DNA of 64,000 nucleotides from Hsuehochloa calcarea (lineage: Eukaryota; Streptophyta; Magnoliopsida; Poales; Poaceae). The first letter of the stretch is position 1. The number at the start of each line of letters is the position of its first letter. The DNA lies in the NCBI GenBank assembly GCA_036346395.1, contig CM070606.1, positions 21,128,915 through 21,192,914 of the forward strand, given 5' to 3'. The notes under the pieces were generated by a model. It had not been told where the DNA came from and made no database searches. It worked only from the letters and a program-made list of their open reading frames with translations. The position numbers were made by a program, and so were the translations under genes. Below are positions 45,406-57,280 of this stretch, one piece after another.

Positions 45406-46522
45406 AGTAGAAAAATAAGAAAATAAATTACAAGTGTATGTTCCTATCAACTACTAGGTTCTGGAAGCTCAAAGTCGCTCACCCTCAAGTTAATACCAAG
45501 TTCTTACCAATTATTACTAAGAAAAACAGGTGATGCAACCGATGGCTGGTTCATGGTAACTCGACTCAAATGATAAGTAAAGCGATTGAGAGGGCCGGTT
45601 CGATGTGATCTTCTCGGTTAGTACAAAGTGGAGCTTGGACATGCTTTGAAATTTGTAGCAAAGGATTACAATCAGTTAATTTCAGAAATTACATAGAATT
45701 GAATTATAGTTCGTATCTAGCTCTTAGCCTATGTTGTTCATCAACCAAGGATGGAAGAAGGCTAAAACAAGTGTATAACAATGTATAGGAGTGGTAGACA
45801 CAAGATAATTCAATAGAATACAATCTGGAATTGAAAAGCAAAAGGATTGGCCTAAAACTGAAAACTAAACATTTCTGCCCACTGGATAGTACGTTGGTAT
45901 TTTGGTCGTACCTTTTTGTCGGATGTCTCTTTTTTATGATTCTTTTTTTGTGTGTTTACTAATGACTTTTTATACAATTTTTCTTTTGGGGCTATCTTCT
46001 AAAAACGGACTGAAAATAGGCACAAAAATCACAACTGTTGACTGTTGCAGATTCAAACCAGAAATTTGGGTCAACTTTCACCACAGATATATGTTAACTT
46101 CCTCACTAGAATGAAACAAAATTTTATAGTAAGATGGATAATGAAGTTATGAATCTAGTGGTGGTGGTTTCACTCACAAAGGATAAAAGAAATAAAAGTT
46201 ATGGCATTTTTATTATGGTAGTAGAAAACAAAGTCTTCTGACCGAAAATTAAAAATTAGTGTGTTCTAGATAGTTTTGGATGTAGGATTTTTTTTCAAGT
46301 TTATGGAAACTAGGATATGACTAGTAACTCGGTAAAGTTAAAGTGGACACAAATTCAATTTAGCAAATCAAAACTAATAGATTAAAAAGCACAAATGGGG
46401 TTTGGACAGTGGAAATTAACACTTTTTGTAGGGCAATTTTTCTGGACTATGGGAAATAAAAATCAATCTATTAACTAGGGATAAAAGAAATCCTACTGGT
46501 CAACGTAAGTTGTGATACCACC

Positions 46523-47107
46523 TGATGAGAACAATTGGTGTACCGATCTTCCGTTAGGATGATACGTCGATTTGTGGAGGTACAACTTTGACGATGCAGG
46601 CTTCTAACCGATCACGACCAGAAGACCAAGCAATTACTAAACCACACTCCGAGTTGTTATCAACCGTGCAAAGAACACGATTGACATGAACACGATGTTC
46701 AATTCCTGTGAGCAATCGAAGAACAAGCAATAACAAGATAAATAACAATTTGAAATTGCAAATAGGATTAAAGAACTCAATAAAGTGAGATTCTGAAGTA
46801 TTATGGTTGGTCTAATCGACATAAGCTAATACACAAAGTTGCAATTAAGATAACTTTTAAATAAACAAAATCCACCAAACCATAAGGGTGGCAGTCACCA
46901 TATGAAGGACGAAGAGGAGAAGGGGGGGGGGGGCGGCAGCACTATTCGCGTGAACAGTAAGGGCCTAGGGTTACATGGCCCAATTAGAGGTGGTGTGGCA
47001 CCTTTGCTCACGGAATTAGAATCAGTGTTGGAATATTTTGGCGATTGTAGCACGCTCAGAGGGAATTTGGAGGTGGGGCCAGATCCGTTGGAAAGAAGAA
47101 GAGATAA
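46523..47107 (-). repeat. Element A 5' LTR, inner part (rest at 51031-51351)
   Basis: Begins, on the + strand, TGATGAGAACAATTGG right after the primer site. It is cut at 47107 by element B and resumes at 51031, ending CATGTCCTCATCA at 51351. A G-run (46921-46933) is present. Confidence 0.8.
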
Positions 47108-48081
47108 TGATGAGGCCCTAAGTGCATCTACTACGGTAGTCAATATCCCTAAGCGGCAGGTGTGTATTAAACCTCAAGTTGAACCTATTATGCATCAATG
47201 GAGAAAAAAACAAGAACCAGGTTCGGCAAAGAGCAAGGATAGGGAGGAATGCCGACCAGGGATCTTTAGCGGACATGGGAAGACACAAAAACAAAGGACT
47301 TTGCATGTTGCAAAGTATACAAGAGAATTCCGTCAAGAAAAGACAGAAGAACCAAATTCAAACTCTATTCCGAAATCAATACATTTTCAGCCTAAGAATC
47401 CAAAATGGGTTTGGATTGGTGCAATTCCAATTCGGATCATTCTTTAAAAGAAGTTAATTATAAATTACTTGTAATAGGATAGTTTAATCTATTTTCAGCA
47501 ATTAGAGTAGTTTAAATTTCGAATAAAGGAGTTTGCAATAAAAAATCGGTCGGTATCGTTCATGAACGATGGCCGAGTCTGCATCTTGTTCATTGTTACA
47601 GACTCGACTCTGCATCGCTCATGCTACAATATCCGAGATGGTTTTTTGCTCATGGCTATATATTTAGGGTAGAGCCCCATTGTAAGCAAGTTTGAGTTGA
47701 ATAAAATACAGAAAAGTCACAGGTTTATGTGGCGCAAAATGAATACATGCGTTTCGGAAATTCCCATCTAGGGTTTTGCGATTGCGTGAATATTGGAGGG
47801 AGATTGTTCTTCCAAGATCCGTGATTCCTTGTGGATCATCTCACCAATTCGTAGCATCCTCAATTGCTCACGGTTTGGTGTTGTTCTTCCGGTTTGATTT
47901 TGTTTCTCTCTTCGGATTGATTCAACATCAACCAAGTGTTATTTGGTTTGGAGATATACTTGCTCTTCTATTTGCCAAATCAAGAGAGAGGAAAGAGGAG
48001 TTTCACTTCATTCAGACTTGAAATACAAGTACCGTGAAAGATTGGGCCACATTACGCATCAACACACGTTGATCCGTATCA
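47108..48081 (+). repeat. Element B 5' LTR (974 bp)
   Basis: Starts TGATGAGGCCCTAAG, ends GATCCGTATCA. Contains the palindrome ATCGTTCATGAACGAT (47555-47570) about 100 bp upstream of the TATA box GGCTATATATTTAGGG (about 47655). Confidence 0.95.
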
Positions 48082-48151
48082 TCTTGGTATCAGAGCGTGG
48101 TTGATCACGGTACGTGGAATTTTTCTTCTTAGTACATTGAGGTTGATCATC

Positions 48152-49567
48152 ATGTCAAAAACTAGGCAATATGGTTCTAATGTTGGATCGGATGAGGAGC
48201 CTACGTGCGGAGATACACTATTACCAGACGTACGTGCTCAGTTTGATGCTACTACCGGCTATTTTCTTCGTCGCGAGAAGGTTTTACGCCATCAACTTGA
48301 AGCTCAAATCCAAGGAGTGCAAGACACACTGAACGATCGTCTCAACACAAATGAACGTCGTATGATGGAAGGTTTTGACCGTCTGAATCTTGCTATCCTT
48401 CGTTTGGAGGAGAGGATACCACCGCCACGAGGAGCAAATGTACCGGTGCTGCCCCAACCACAACATGGACGTGCACAACGTGTTGTATGCCATGCTGGAG
48501 ATGACTTCTATGCTGCTGATTCGGAGGAGGTCGTTTTCGATGATCGTGAAAGACATCAACGACGTCCACGACGTGAATACTTTGATCGTCGAGGTGCTGG
48601 ACATGGTGATCGTCATAATAGAGGTGAATATGAAGATGGCGGTATCGGAGAATCAAGATCACCATACCGGAGTTTAAGGGCGATCTGATCCGAGGCCTAT
48701 TTGGAGTGGGAGATGCGTGTCAATCAAATTTTTGACAACCACCACTACTCCGAAGAGAAGAAGGTTCGTGTTGCCTCTATTGAGTTCACCGAATATGCTA
48801 TTATTTGGTGGGATCAATTGAATCGTGCAGGGGAACGTCCTAACACTTGGGAAGTAATGAAACAAGCTATGCGGGAACGATTTGTGCCAGCATACTATAC
48901 AAGGACACTTGATACAAAGCTACGACGACTTACACACAGGTGCTAAGACGGTGAGCGAGTACTATCAAGAGATGCAAGTGCTCATGATCCGCATACAAGT
49001 GTGCGTGAGCTCGCGGAGGCGACCATGACACGTTTCTTTGAAGGGCTGAATGAAGATGTGCGAAACCGTGTTGATTTAATGCAATATAACACTGTGCAAG
49101 AATTACTTCATCAAGTGGAGCGTGCTGAACAATGGGTGAAGGACACTCAAGCAAGGGTTGACCGTACCACTCATAGCACTTTGAGACGTGCAACTTCGCA
49201 TGATGGAGATGCGGGATCAACTCCTAAACCGGTTGCATCCACTATACCGGTTCGTAGTACATTCAAGGAAGCTTCGAAACCTATTAGTGTTGCAGGCAAA
49301 GATCATGCTGATTTGAGTGCATTCTCTACGGCTAGAACTAGCAATATTGAATGTTTCAAGTGCAAGGGCCGAGGTCATATGAAGAAGGATTGTCCAAACA
49401 TGAAGACGGTGTTGCTTACACAAGATGGCTATGCAACAGAGAGCGACAATGATAAATCTGAACCTTTTGATGAATCTGAGAAGCTAGAGCAAATCATTTG
49501 TTATCCCGAACAAGGTATTAGCTTGATGGCTCAAATAAAGGCAACAGTGATAACACCGTTATTGTGA
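48152..49567 (+). pseudogene. Element B gag
   Basis: ATG at 48152 (MSKTRQYGSNVGSDEEP), with an N-terminal coiled-coil-like stretch (QLEAQIQGVQDTLNDRLNTN). A frameshift near 48680 precedes LEWEMRVNQIFDNHHYSEEK, EYAIIWWDQLNRAGERPNTW and MRERFVPAYYTRTLDTKLRR. A second shift at about 48940-49000 precedes TRFFEGLNEDVRNRVDLMQY, and a CCHC knuckle CFKCKGRGHMKKDC closes it. This is the particle protein; only two small indels separate it from an open frame. Confidence 0.85.
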
Positions 49568-49574
49568 GGAAGGA

Positions 49575-50054
49575 GAGCGACATCATATCTTTCAAACCGA
49601 TTGCAAGATCAAAGAAAAGGTATGTAAGTTGATTATTGATAATGGGAGTTCGACCAACATGATTGGCAAGAATGTGGTGGAATCACTCTCATTGTCCACA
49701 TGGAGGCATCCTAAACCATATTATATCCAATGGCTCAACAACGTCGGCAAAGTCAAGATCACACACAAGGTGAGAGTGCCACTTACTATTGATGGCTATG
49801 TCGATAAAGTGGAGTGTGATGTGGTACCAATGCATGCTGGTCATATTCTATTGGGACGTCCATGGCAATTTGATCTGAATGCTACACATCAAGGACGGTC
49901 CAACCGATATACATTCATGCACAAGGGAGAGTTCCATGCTTTGGTGTCAAAGATGATGAAGAAATCAAGAGTGATTTGGTTATGGTTAGCAAGAAGAAGG
50001 TCAGAAGACTACACTAAAACCGAGGACGGTTTTGCTTCAAGAAGGGGAGGATGA
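49575..50054 (+). CDS. Element B aspartic protease
   Basis: The frame 49629-50054 reads LIIDNGSSTNMIGKNVVES (active site DNG instead of DGG/DSG), PYYIQWLNNVGKVKITHKV, GYVDKVECDVVPMHAGHILL and GRPWQFDLNATHQGRSNRYT, and ends SRRGG at the polypurine tract. Upstream, 49575-49628 encodes the N-terminal ERHHIFQTDCK-like strand in another frame. The D-N-G triad is unusual for a retropepsin and may impair activity. Confidence 0.75.
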   Translation, partial: ERHHIFQTDCKIKEKVCKLIIDNGSSTNMIGKNVVESLSLSTWRHPKPYYIQWLNNVGKVKITHKVRVPLTIDGYVDKVECDVVPMHAGHILLGRPWQFDLNATHQGRSNRYTFMHKGEFHALVSKMMKKSRVIWLWLARRRSEDYTKTEDGFASRRGG

Positions 50055-51025
50055 TGAGGCCCTAAGTGCATCTACTACTAGTAGTCAATATCCCTAAGCG
50101 GCAGTGTGTATTAAACCTCAAGTTGAACCTATTATGCATCAATGGAGAAAAAACAAGAACCGTGTTCTGGCAAAGAGCAAGGATAGGGAGGAATGCCGAC
50201 CGAGGATCTTTAGCGGACATGGGAAGACACAAAACAAAGGACTTTGCATGTTGCAAAGTATACAAGAGAATTCCGCCAAGAAAAGATGTAAGAACCAAAT
50301 TCAAACTCTATTCAAATCAATACATTTTCAAATTTAAGAATCCAAAATGGGTTTGGATTGGTGCAATTCAATTCGGATCATTCTTTAAAAGAAGTTAATT
50401 ATAAATTACTTGTAATAGGATAGTTTAATCTATTTTCAGCAATTAGAGTAGTTTAAATTTCAATAAAGGAGTTTGCAATAAAAAATCCGGTCGGTATCTT
50501 GTTCATGAACAAGAACCGAGTCTGCATCGTTCATTGTTACTGTATCGACTCTGCATCGCTCATGCTCTGATATCCGAGACGGTTTTACTGCTCATGGCTA
50601 TATATTTAGGGGTAGAGCCCCCATTGTAAGCAAGTTTGAGTTGAATAAAATACAGAAAAGTCACAGGTTTATGTGGCGCAAAATGAATACATGCGTTTCG
50701 GAAATTCCCATCTAGGGTTTTGTGATTGCGTGAATATTGGAGGGAGATTGTTCTTCCAAGATCCGTGATTCCTTGTGGATCATCTCACCAATTCGTAGCA
50801 TCCTCAATTGCTCACGGTTTGGTGTTGTTCTTCCGGTTTGATTTTGTTTCTCTCTTCGGATTGATTCAACATCAACCAAGTGTTATTTGGTTTGGAGATA
50901 TACTTGCTCTTCTATTTGCCAAATCAAGAGAGAGGAAAGAGGAGTTTCACTTCATTCAGACTTGAAATACAAGTACCGTGAAAGATTGGGCCACATTACG
51001 CATCAACACACGTTGATCCGTATCA
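50052..51025 (+). repeat. Element B 3' LTR (974 bp)
   Basis: Partner of 47108-48081, with the palindrome changed to TCTTGTTCATGAACAAGA (50497-50514). Same start and end. Confidence 0.95.
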
Positions 51026-51351
51026 GATAAGCTTTCCATCAAGTACTCGTGGAGCTCCAACGGACTCTGTATGTGAAAGTTATGCATGTTTGAAGTTAGT
51101 GCTATCTCCGGAGGTCGAATTGGATTCCAAAATATGTCCAGCTCGAACTCTTACTTGGGTTGGACAAAAAGTGACAAGGAGCTACAAAATATATATTTTC
51201 ATCATTAAGTTGTGTCATATAATTTATATAATATAAAGACACTCATAAAAACGAGCTCACTTGATAATTTTAGCGGAGCATACGAGCTCTTCTAATTGGA
51301 ACAACAAGCATTGCAAATATAGTTGTATCCATATGGTTCATGTCCTCATCA

Positions 51352-52267
51352 TGTTTCTTTCTCTTGTAGATTGATTCAACACTGATCTACTTATCTTTAC
51401 CGTTGTTCCATCGTGAAAGATCAGGCAATAGGGGCCTGGAGGTCACCAATGACTGGTAATGACAATGGCAGCTAGCTTTAGCAACAATTCGTGTTGGACA
51501 AGACGAAGAAAGAGGTTAAAGCTGTTGGAAATATGGACAATATTTAAATTCTAAATTTTACTAGGAGGCTGACAAGAAAGAACTAATGATGCAATAATTG
51601 AAACAAACAACAGGCAACTCTTTGTACTTCAAAATATATGCAACAACATAATTAAAGTGGAATCGATCAAACGCACGAACAACTTACGATGGGTCTGATG
51701 AAGAAACAAAAGTAGGCCTGATGAAGAAACGAAAGCATTGTAGAGCCGCGTGTTGTGGAAGTAGTCAACATTGAGGAAAAGCGAGCGATTGTGCAGATCG
51801 CGTTGCCCAGAAACCTTATTGCCGCCCTGTGCAGGTGTCCTCTACGACAACGGTTCGGAGATACCATTCTTCCTCCTTCCTAGTGCATGCCAAGAAGAAA
51901 GGTTGGTGAGGTTCAACAACTCAACACAGCAACACAACTATCCAGAGAGGAGGAAGAATTTGGTACACATTACGGATGTCTCCAAGCCCTTATAAGAAAA
52001 CAACATTCACTCTCTTGTAACTATTGTAGTTAACCGGAATTGAAAGGCATCCGGCCGTGATTAATCAGTCCTTAATCCTCTCTAATTGATTGTTCATGTT
52101 TTAATTAGCCTGATACAAAATAGGAATTAGACATGGTCAAGAAGTGGACTAGCTCGCCACATTCAAGTCACAAGTCACGTGATTCTCATGTGAAAAAATG
52201 CAGATACTAGTAGGCATGTGTAAGTGTGTGTGTGTGAGTTTAGCTATAGTACGTCTCATATCGACGA
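51352..52267. other. Sequence between elements A and G; no gene recognised
   Basis: Right flank of A starts TGTTTCTTTCTCTTG. Short GC-richer piece at 51740-51950 with small frames on both strands, none recognised. A TG microsatellite lies at about 52212. Left flank of G is GACGA. Confidence 0.3.
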
Positions 52268-52956
52268 TGATTAAAATCTCTATGTATTACCTTAATACAT
52301 AATTAAAAGATCATATGTCTTCATGGTCTAACCCCTAAGGCTAATGACCCTATGGTCGTAAGGATTCCAGAGGTTACTTATGAATACCCTAGTCAGATGA
52401 GGTCCTATACCCAGTCCCCAACAAGATGACTGCTTGTAGAAGCCTTGAACTGGTATGTGGATCTAACACCAAGTATATTCTTACCGTGTGGCAAATGGAA
52501 CGCATGTCATATTTGTTCCATACCACGCGATGATTCATGGTTCTAAGAAACTGACAACAACTACCATATGGTTAAGTGTCTTACATGCGCTAACTGACGA
52601 CCAGTTATTGCTTCACTAGCAGCAACTATCCCTCTGACCAGACGTGTCACTTCCAACAGACGTCTTCTCCAAGAGTAATTGTCACCTCTTTGATGGTTAT
52701 TTAAAGACAGAGCACGGAGGAACAGGGGCATCGGATTGAAGCATCACAATCAACACTAGATTCATATTTCAACTCTGATTCAATAGCATAGCAAGCATTA
52801 AGCTCAGTGTAATTAAGATTAGTCCACCACCTTGTCGAAGGTATCCCCTATAAAGGATCCAATTTATAGCAATAAAGAGAAATCACATTCTCTTCCAAGA
52901 ACTCTTTGCCATTTTCCTCTATTTATTTCGTAAGATCGGTGACTCGATCGTCGACA
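52268..52956 (+). repeat. Element G 5' LTR (689 bp)
   Basis: Starts TGATTAAAATCTCTATG and ends CTCGATCGTCGACA. Matches 63412-64000 (for example AACCCCTAAGGCTAA, AAGTATATTCTTACCGTGTG). Contains CCTCTTTGATGGTTATTTAAAG at about 52680 as a possible TATA region. Confidence 0.85.
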
Positions 52957-52976
52957 GCTAGCGCCGTCCGTGGGGA
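52957..52976 (+). other. Element G primer-binding site
   Basis: GCTAGCGCCGTCCGTGGGGA directly follows the LTR; the last 16 nt equal those of element E. Confidence 0.7.
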
Positions 52977-53056
52977 AGAAGGCGTTGGGTTTTTGAAGAT
53001 CACTTAACTCAAGCATTCTTCATTCACTCATTTCTCTCTGTCATCGCTCATGCAAA

Positions 53057-55300
53057 CATGGCAGGGACATAGTATGAGAAAAATTGGTTCGACTTGGCAG
53101 ACTACTCTAACATCGACATGGACGCATGCATGCGTGGCATAGAAGAAAATAGGATGTCTTCATCCTCCTCCTCTGCTAGCTCGCCACTCGCTGAGACCAG
53201 TGAGTTCGATCGGATGGATGGGGATTCACCACCGCCATCCATGACGCTTCCAGAGGAACCGGACATTTCGACCAGTTCGGAACATCCGAATGCCTCTACA
53301 AGCCTGGTCAATCCGACAGGCAAGAACGGCGACAGTAGCCTAGCATCAGGGAATCAACGTACTCTCGATGTTATCATGGGCGACCGATATTCGCCAAATC
53401 CTCCAACATATTCTGGGGGCCAACCAACACTTGGTGAGAGCATCAATGAAGTTACTATTGCCACTGGTCGAAGGCCAAGTGGGAATGACAAAGCTCAACA
53501 TACGATCAGCAATCCGTCAGATTAGGCTGAATGCACCACAAAGCCAACCAGAGGTGGTAATCTGCGACCGCTCTCCATCGTTGAGGCTCCTTGCCGAAGC
53601 TCTGGAAGGTTCACCCTTAGCTACAACGGGAGCTCGTCAGAAGATCGTTGTTGGATGCACGAAGTTAATGCAATAGAAGATACCAATCAAGTTCTTGTGT
53701 GCGATCCTCCACGGCCTAACCCGCCATCACATACTAATGGAGATGGTACGAGCGCTCAAACACCACCTTTCGGAGGCAATCGAACTAATGAATGTTAATT
53801 AGTTAATTCGCATGTTCCTACCTCACAGAGCGTTATAGGTCGGACAAGGCAAGAAGGGAGGTCGGAAGGACATTCAACTCATCTAACACCCAATACTAGT
53901 TAGAATCCTCCAAGACCTTCGGTAACGCTTCAAAACCTGCAATGAGTTCGTGATATTCTGAGTAACCAAGATCCTGCTCTAGCAGAGACTCCGGATTATG
54001 TTCAACTTGCAGGATAGGTATTAGAGATCCTCCAGCAAACCATGCAGCATACAAAAATATACCGAGAGCAAAGGGGCTCGCAAAGTCACATGATGACTTC
54101 GTCCCAGCGCTCCTCCCTCAGTAGAGGGTAACTGGTCGGACGGAGGACCGGATAGTACCGAGACCCCCTCGTAGGTTTCGACCAGGGAATCATGAGGGAA
54201 GACAGCTCTTCTCAGTAGCCACTCCTCGTTGAAAGGAACGACCTCTTGGTTCTGATGACCTCCGTCACCATCAGAACCAAGCAGGTGGTGAGAGGCGTTA
54301 TGCTAATGTCCACAACCGGATTGGAACACCGGATACCAGATATGCTAATCTAAGGAACCAGCCCCCAACCGATTACAATTCAGCTCCTTTTCAAAGAAAG
54401 TGACAAGACTCCATAACAGGTTATCGAGCCTTCTCAGCAGGGCTCCAAGCTGTACGCTGGCCGGATAGGTTCCGACAAGCCAACATAGAGAAGATCAATA
54501 GGACTCAGAACCCATTAGAACTTTATCAGATCTATAATACCGCCATCAAAGCTGTAAGTAGTAATGACAACGTGATGGAAAATTACTTGCCCACGGTTCT
54601 TGAAGGGTCTACCCGACGTGGTTGCTCAACCTGCCGGTCTCCAACTTCCAAGGGACGTACGATCACCCCGGAAAAGAAGACGATCTCCATCGGATTAGGC
54701 AGAAGACCAATGAAACTCTTTGATAATATATCAAGTGGTTTAGCCAGGTTCGAAACTCTGTCCCAGAGGTAACAGAATCTTCCACTATCTAGGCTTTTAA
54801 AGAAAGGCTGAGGAATCGATAGTTTACGGAAGATATCACCATGCATCCTCCACGAACGACCGTCAATCTCGTCTACATGGTTGAAAAACATGCAGCCGCT
54901 AGCGAGGCGGTTGAATGGTGCGAAACTGTTGATCGAAAAGATAAAATCCCTCAACTTGGAAGTCTATCAAGGGTAAGTAGAACCGCAAGCTCGATAATAA
55001 AGGAGTCCTTGCGATTCTAGAAAAAATTTCCAAGGGAAAGAAAGACTTTTCCCACCGGAACAAGGCAAAAGCTCCGACCAACGACTACAAGAAAAACAAG
55101 AAGTGGTGTCCACTTCAGTAGGCAGCAAGGCATGTCTGCCGAGCCTGGCAAAAGACTCTACCCCTCTATACATGAACTCAGATAACCAAGCTCCAAGAAG
55201 GACAAAGATGGCGACAAAGAAATAGAGTACCAGGAGCCGCAACACAACGTGGATATGATCTTCGGATGATCCTCTTCGTATGACTCAAGGAGCCATCTAA
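53057..55300 (+). pseudogene. Element G gag region
   Basis: ATG at 53057 followed at once by an in-frame TAG, then NWFDLADYSNIDMDACMRGI and a Ser/Pro-rich stretch to 53525. Later frames carry RWPDRFRQANIEKINRTQNP, ELYQIYNTAIKAV and FDNISSGLARFETLSQR, the remains of capsid. Many stops. The homology to Tat-type gag is recognisable only in patches. Confidence 0.6.
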
Positions 55301-55475
55301 AGGCCCTGGAACGAGAAGTGAACCTTGCTGAGTCTTCGATCGACATCAAGCCATCCAGGTGGTCGGAGACAACTATCTCCTTCAGCACAGAAGACTGCCC
55401 TATCCCGTCGACTTGACCAGGTAGGGTCCCTATCGTAGTTGAACCTACAATTAACAATTTAAAGTTAATCGAGTC

Positions 55476-55830
55476 TTGATAGATGGATGTCGTTCTTTAA
55501 ATATTATGTTTACAGGAGCATTGGAAGAAATCCAAATTCCCAGGTCGAAAGTAAAACCTGTGAACTATGCTTTCCATGGTATAGTTTCTGGTTCTACTGC
55601 TAAACCGATAGGACAACTGTCCCTACCGGTCACGTTCGGAAACCTGACAACTTCCGAACAAAAAAGATCTTGTTTGATTTGGTGGATTTTAAAACAGTAT
55701 ATAATGAGATCCTTGGTCGTTTGGCATTAGCTAAATTCCTGATAGCTACGTATTACAGCTATCAGAGTTTAAAAATGTAGGATCAAAAGGAGTCATCACG
55801 GTTCGAGGAGATAGAAAAATGGGTACCGCT
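55476..55830 (+). pseudogene. Element G aspartic protease
   Basis: MIDGCRSLNIMFTGALEEIQ (DGC in place of DGG), FHGIVSGSTAKPIGQLSLPV and a C-terminal HYSYQ-like SYYSYQ string in shifted frames. A gypsy retropepsin with damaged active site. Confidence 0.65.
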
Positions 55831-55979
55831 CGACAAAGGCGCTTCTCCAGAAAGCGTCAAAATGTCATCTGGGTCAGAAAATGCTAACACATATTCCCAA
55901 AAGGTACTGATCGGGGCAGAACTCAACCTTAAATAGGAAGAGTCACTTGTTTCCTTCCTCCGAGCAAACCTAGACGTAT

Positions 55980-57280
55980 TCGCCTAGTAGGCATCTGACA
56001 TGCCCAGAGTCCCCAGGGAGGTGATCAAGTACATGCTAGCTCTCCAGCCTGATAAAAAACCGGTTAAGCAAAAGCTAAGGTGCCTCGCACCTGATCGAAA
56101 GAAGGCAATCAAATCCGAGATTGACAAGCTCCTCAAGGCTGGGTTTATTCGTGGGGTCGAGCACCCAGAGTGGCTCGCTAACCCTATAATGGTTAGAAAA
56201 ATCAATAGAAAATAGCGAATGTGTATTGACTTCACGGAACTTAATAAAGTTTGGCCGAAGGATGACTTTCCCCTTCCTCGCATTGATCAACTTGTAGACT
56301 CTACTTCTGGGTGTGAGTTGTTAAGTTTTTTAGATGCGTACTCAGGGTACCACCAGATTAACATGTGTAAAGATGATGAATAGAAAACACCCTTCATCAC
56401 GCCATATGGCACTTACGGCTACGTTAAGATGCCATTTGGTCTCAAGAATGCTGGTGCAACTTTTCAGAGTAATACAAAAAAAACCTTTAATCCTCAGATA
56501 GGTCAAAATATAGAAGCTTGCGTTGATGACGTGGTTGTGAAAAGCATCAACACTAGCGATCACATTTTCGACCTACACGAGAGTTTCAACGACTTAAGAA
56601 GGCATAACCTTAAGTTGAATCTAGAGAAGTGTGTGTTCGGAGTTTCTTCTGGAAAGTTTCTTGGTTTCGTAGTTTCTGCTAGAGGGATTGAAGAGAATCC
56701 AGCAAAAATATCGACCATCGACTAGATGCGCCCTTCGACCACAAAGGAAGAAGTCCAAAAACTAACCGGTTGTATAGTAGCGCTAAATCATTTCATAGCA
56801 CGGCTAGGGAAAAAAGGGTTACCTTTCTTTAAGCTTTTTTGAAAATAGAGAAGTTATGAGTGGACTAAAGAAGTAAACAATGTCTTTGAAGAACTCAAGA
56901 GTTACCTTACAAATGCTTCGGCCTTAGTATCTCCAAGATCGGGAGAAACATTGCTGATATACGTGGCTGCAACGCGACAAGCAGTCAGTGGTGTACTGAT
57001 CGTAGAACATGAAAATGTCCAACAACTGGTATATTATGTAAGCGAAGTCTTACATAGACCAAAGGAAAGATACCCACAGGTACAAAAGTTGCTCTATGGT
57101 CTCCTTATGGCTTCAAGGAAACTAAGGTATTACTTTCAAGCCCACAAAGTGATCGTACCTACCGGATATCCCCTTTATCAAGTTCTCAGAAATAGAGAAT
57201 CTTCATGGACGAATAGCAAAATGAGCGGTCGAGCTTGGGGCGTTCGACCTCCACTTTATCTCTCGGACAGCAATTAAGTC
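55980..57280 (+). pseudogene. Element G reverse transcriptase
   Basis: MPRVPREVIKYMLALQPDKK, KAGFIRGVEHPEWLANPIMV, a TAG near 56212, CIDFTELNKVWPKDDFPLP, SFLDAYSGYHQINM, a stop near 56381, MPFGLKNAGATFQSN and the catalytic IEACVDDVVVKS (Cys instead of Tyr before VDD). The RNase H start ALVSPRSGETLLIYVAA and MASRKLRYYFQAH follow. Clearly Tat-like and inactive. Confidence 0.85.

Larger units (their letters stand above)
47108..51025 (+). mobile_element. Element B: complete 3,918-bp gag-protease non-autonomous LTR element
   Basis: Two 974-bp LTRs (47108-48081 and 50052-51025), a perfect target duplication GATAA (47103-47107 and 51026-51030), a perfect tRNA-Met primer site TGGTATCAGAGC (48085-48096) and a polypurine tract AAGAAGGGGAGGA (50039-50051). 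The interior codes for gag and a retropepsin only. The protease tail runs directly into the sequence preceding the polypurine tract, so RT, RNase H and integrase have been deleted as a block. It is inserted in the 5' LTR of element A. LTRs are nearly identical, implying recent movement in trans. Confidence 0.95.
42718..51351 (-). mobile_element. Element A: non-autonomous gypsy-type retrotransposon, split by element B
   Basis: The minus orientation has the 5' LTR on the right (46523-47107 plus 51031-51351, interrupted by B) and the 3' LTR on the left (42718-43288). The primer site TGGTATCACAAC (46509-46520, minus) and polypurine tract AAGAAGGGGAGGA (43289-43301, minus) are in place. The interior (43289-46508) holds a decayed gag (about 44755-45405) and an unrecognised long frame (43333-44523) but no RT or integrase. 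No target duplication is evident because the left LTR end is eroded. The 3' LTR lacks about 330 bp that the 5' LTR has. Confidence 0.8.

Noticed and set aside
46902..47447. 181-codon plus-strand frame crossing the A/B boundary
   Set aside because: It spans the junction of element A LTR and element B LTR, so cannot be an ancestral gene.
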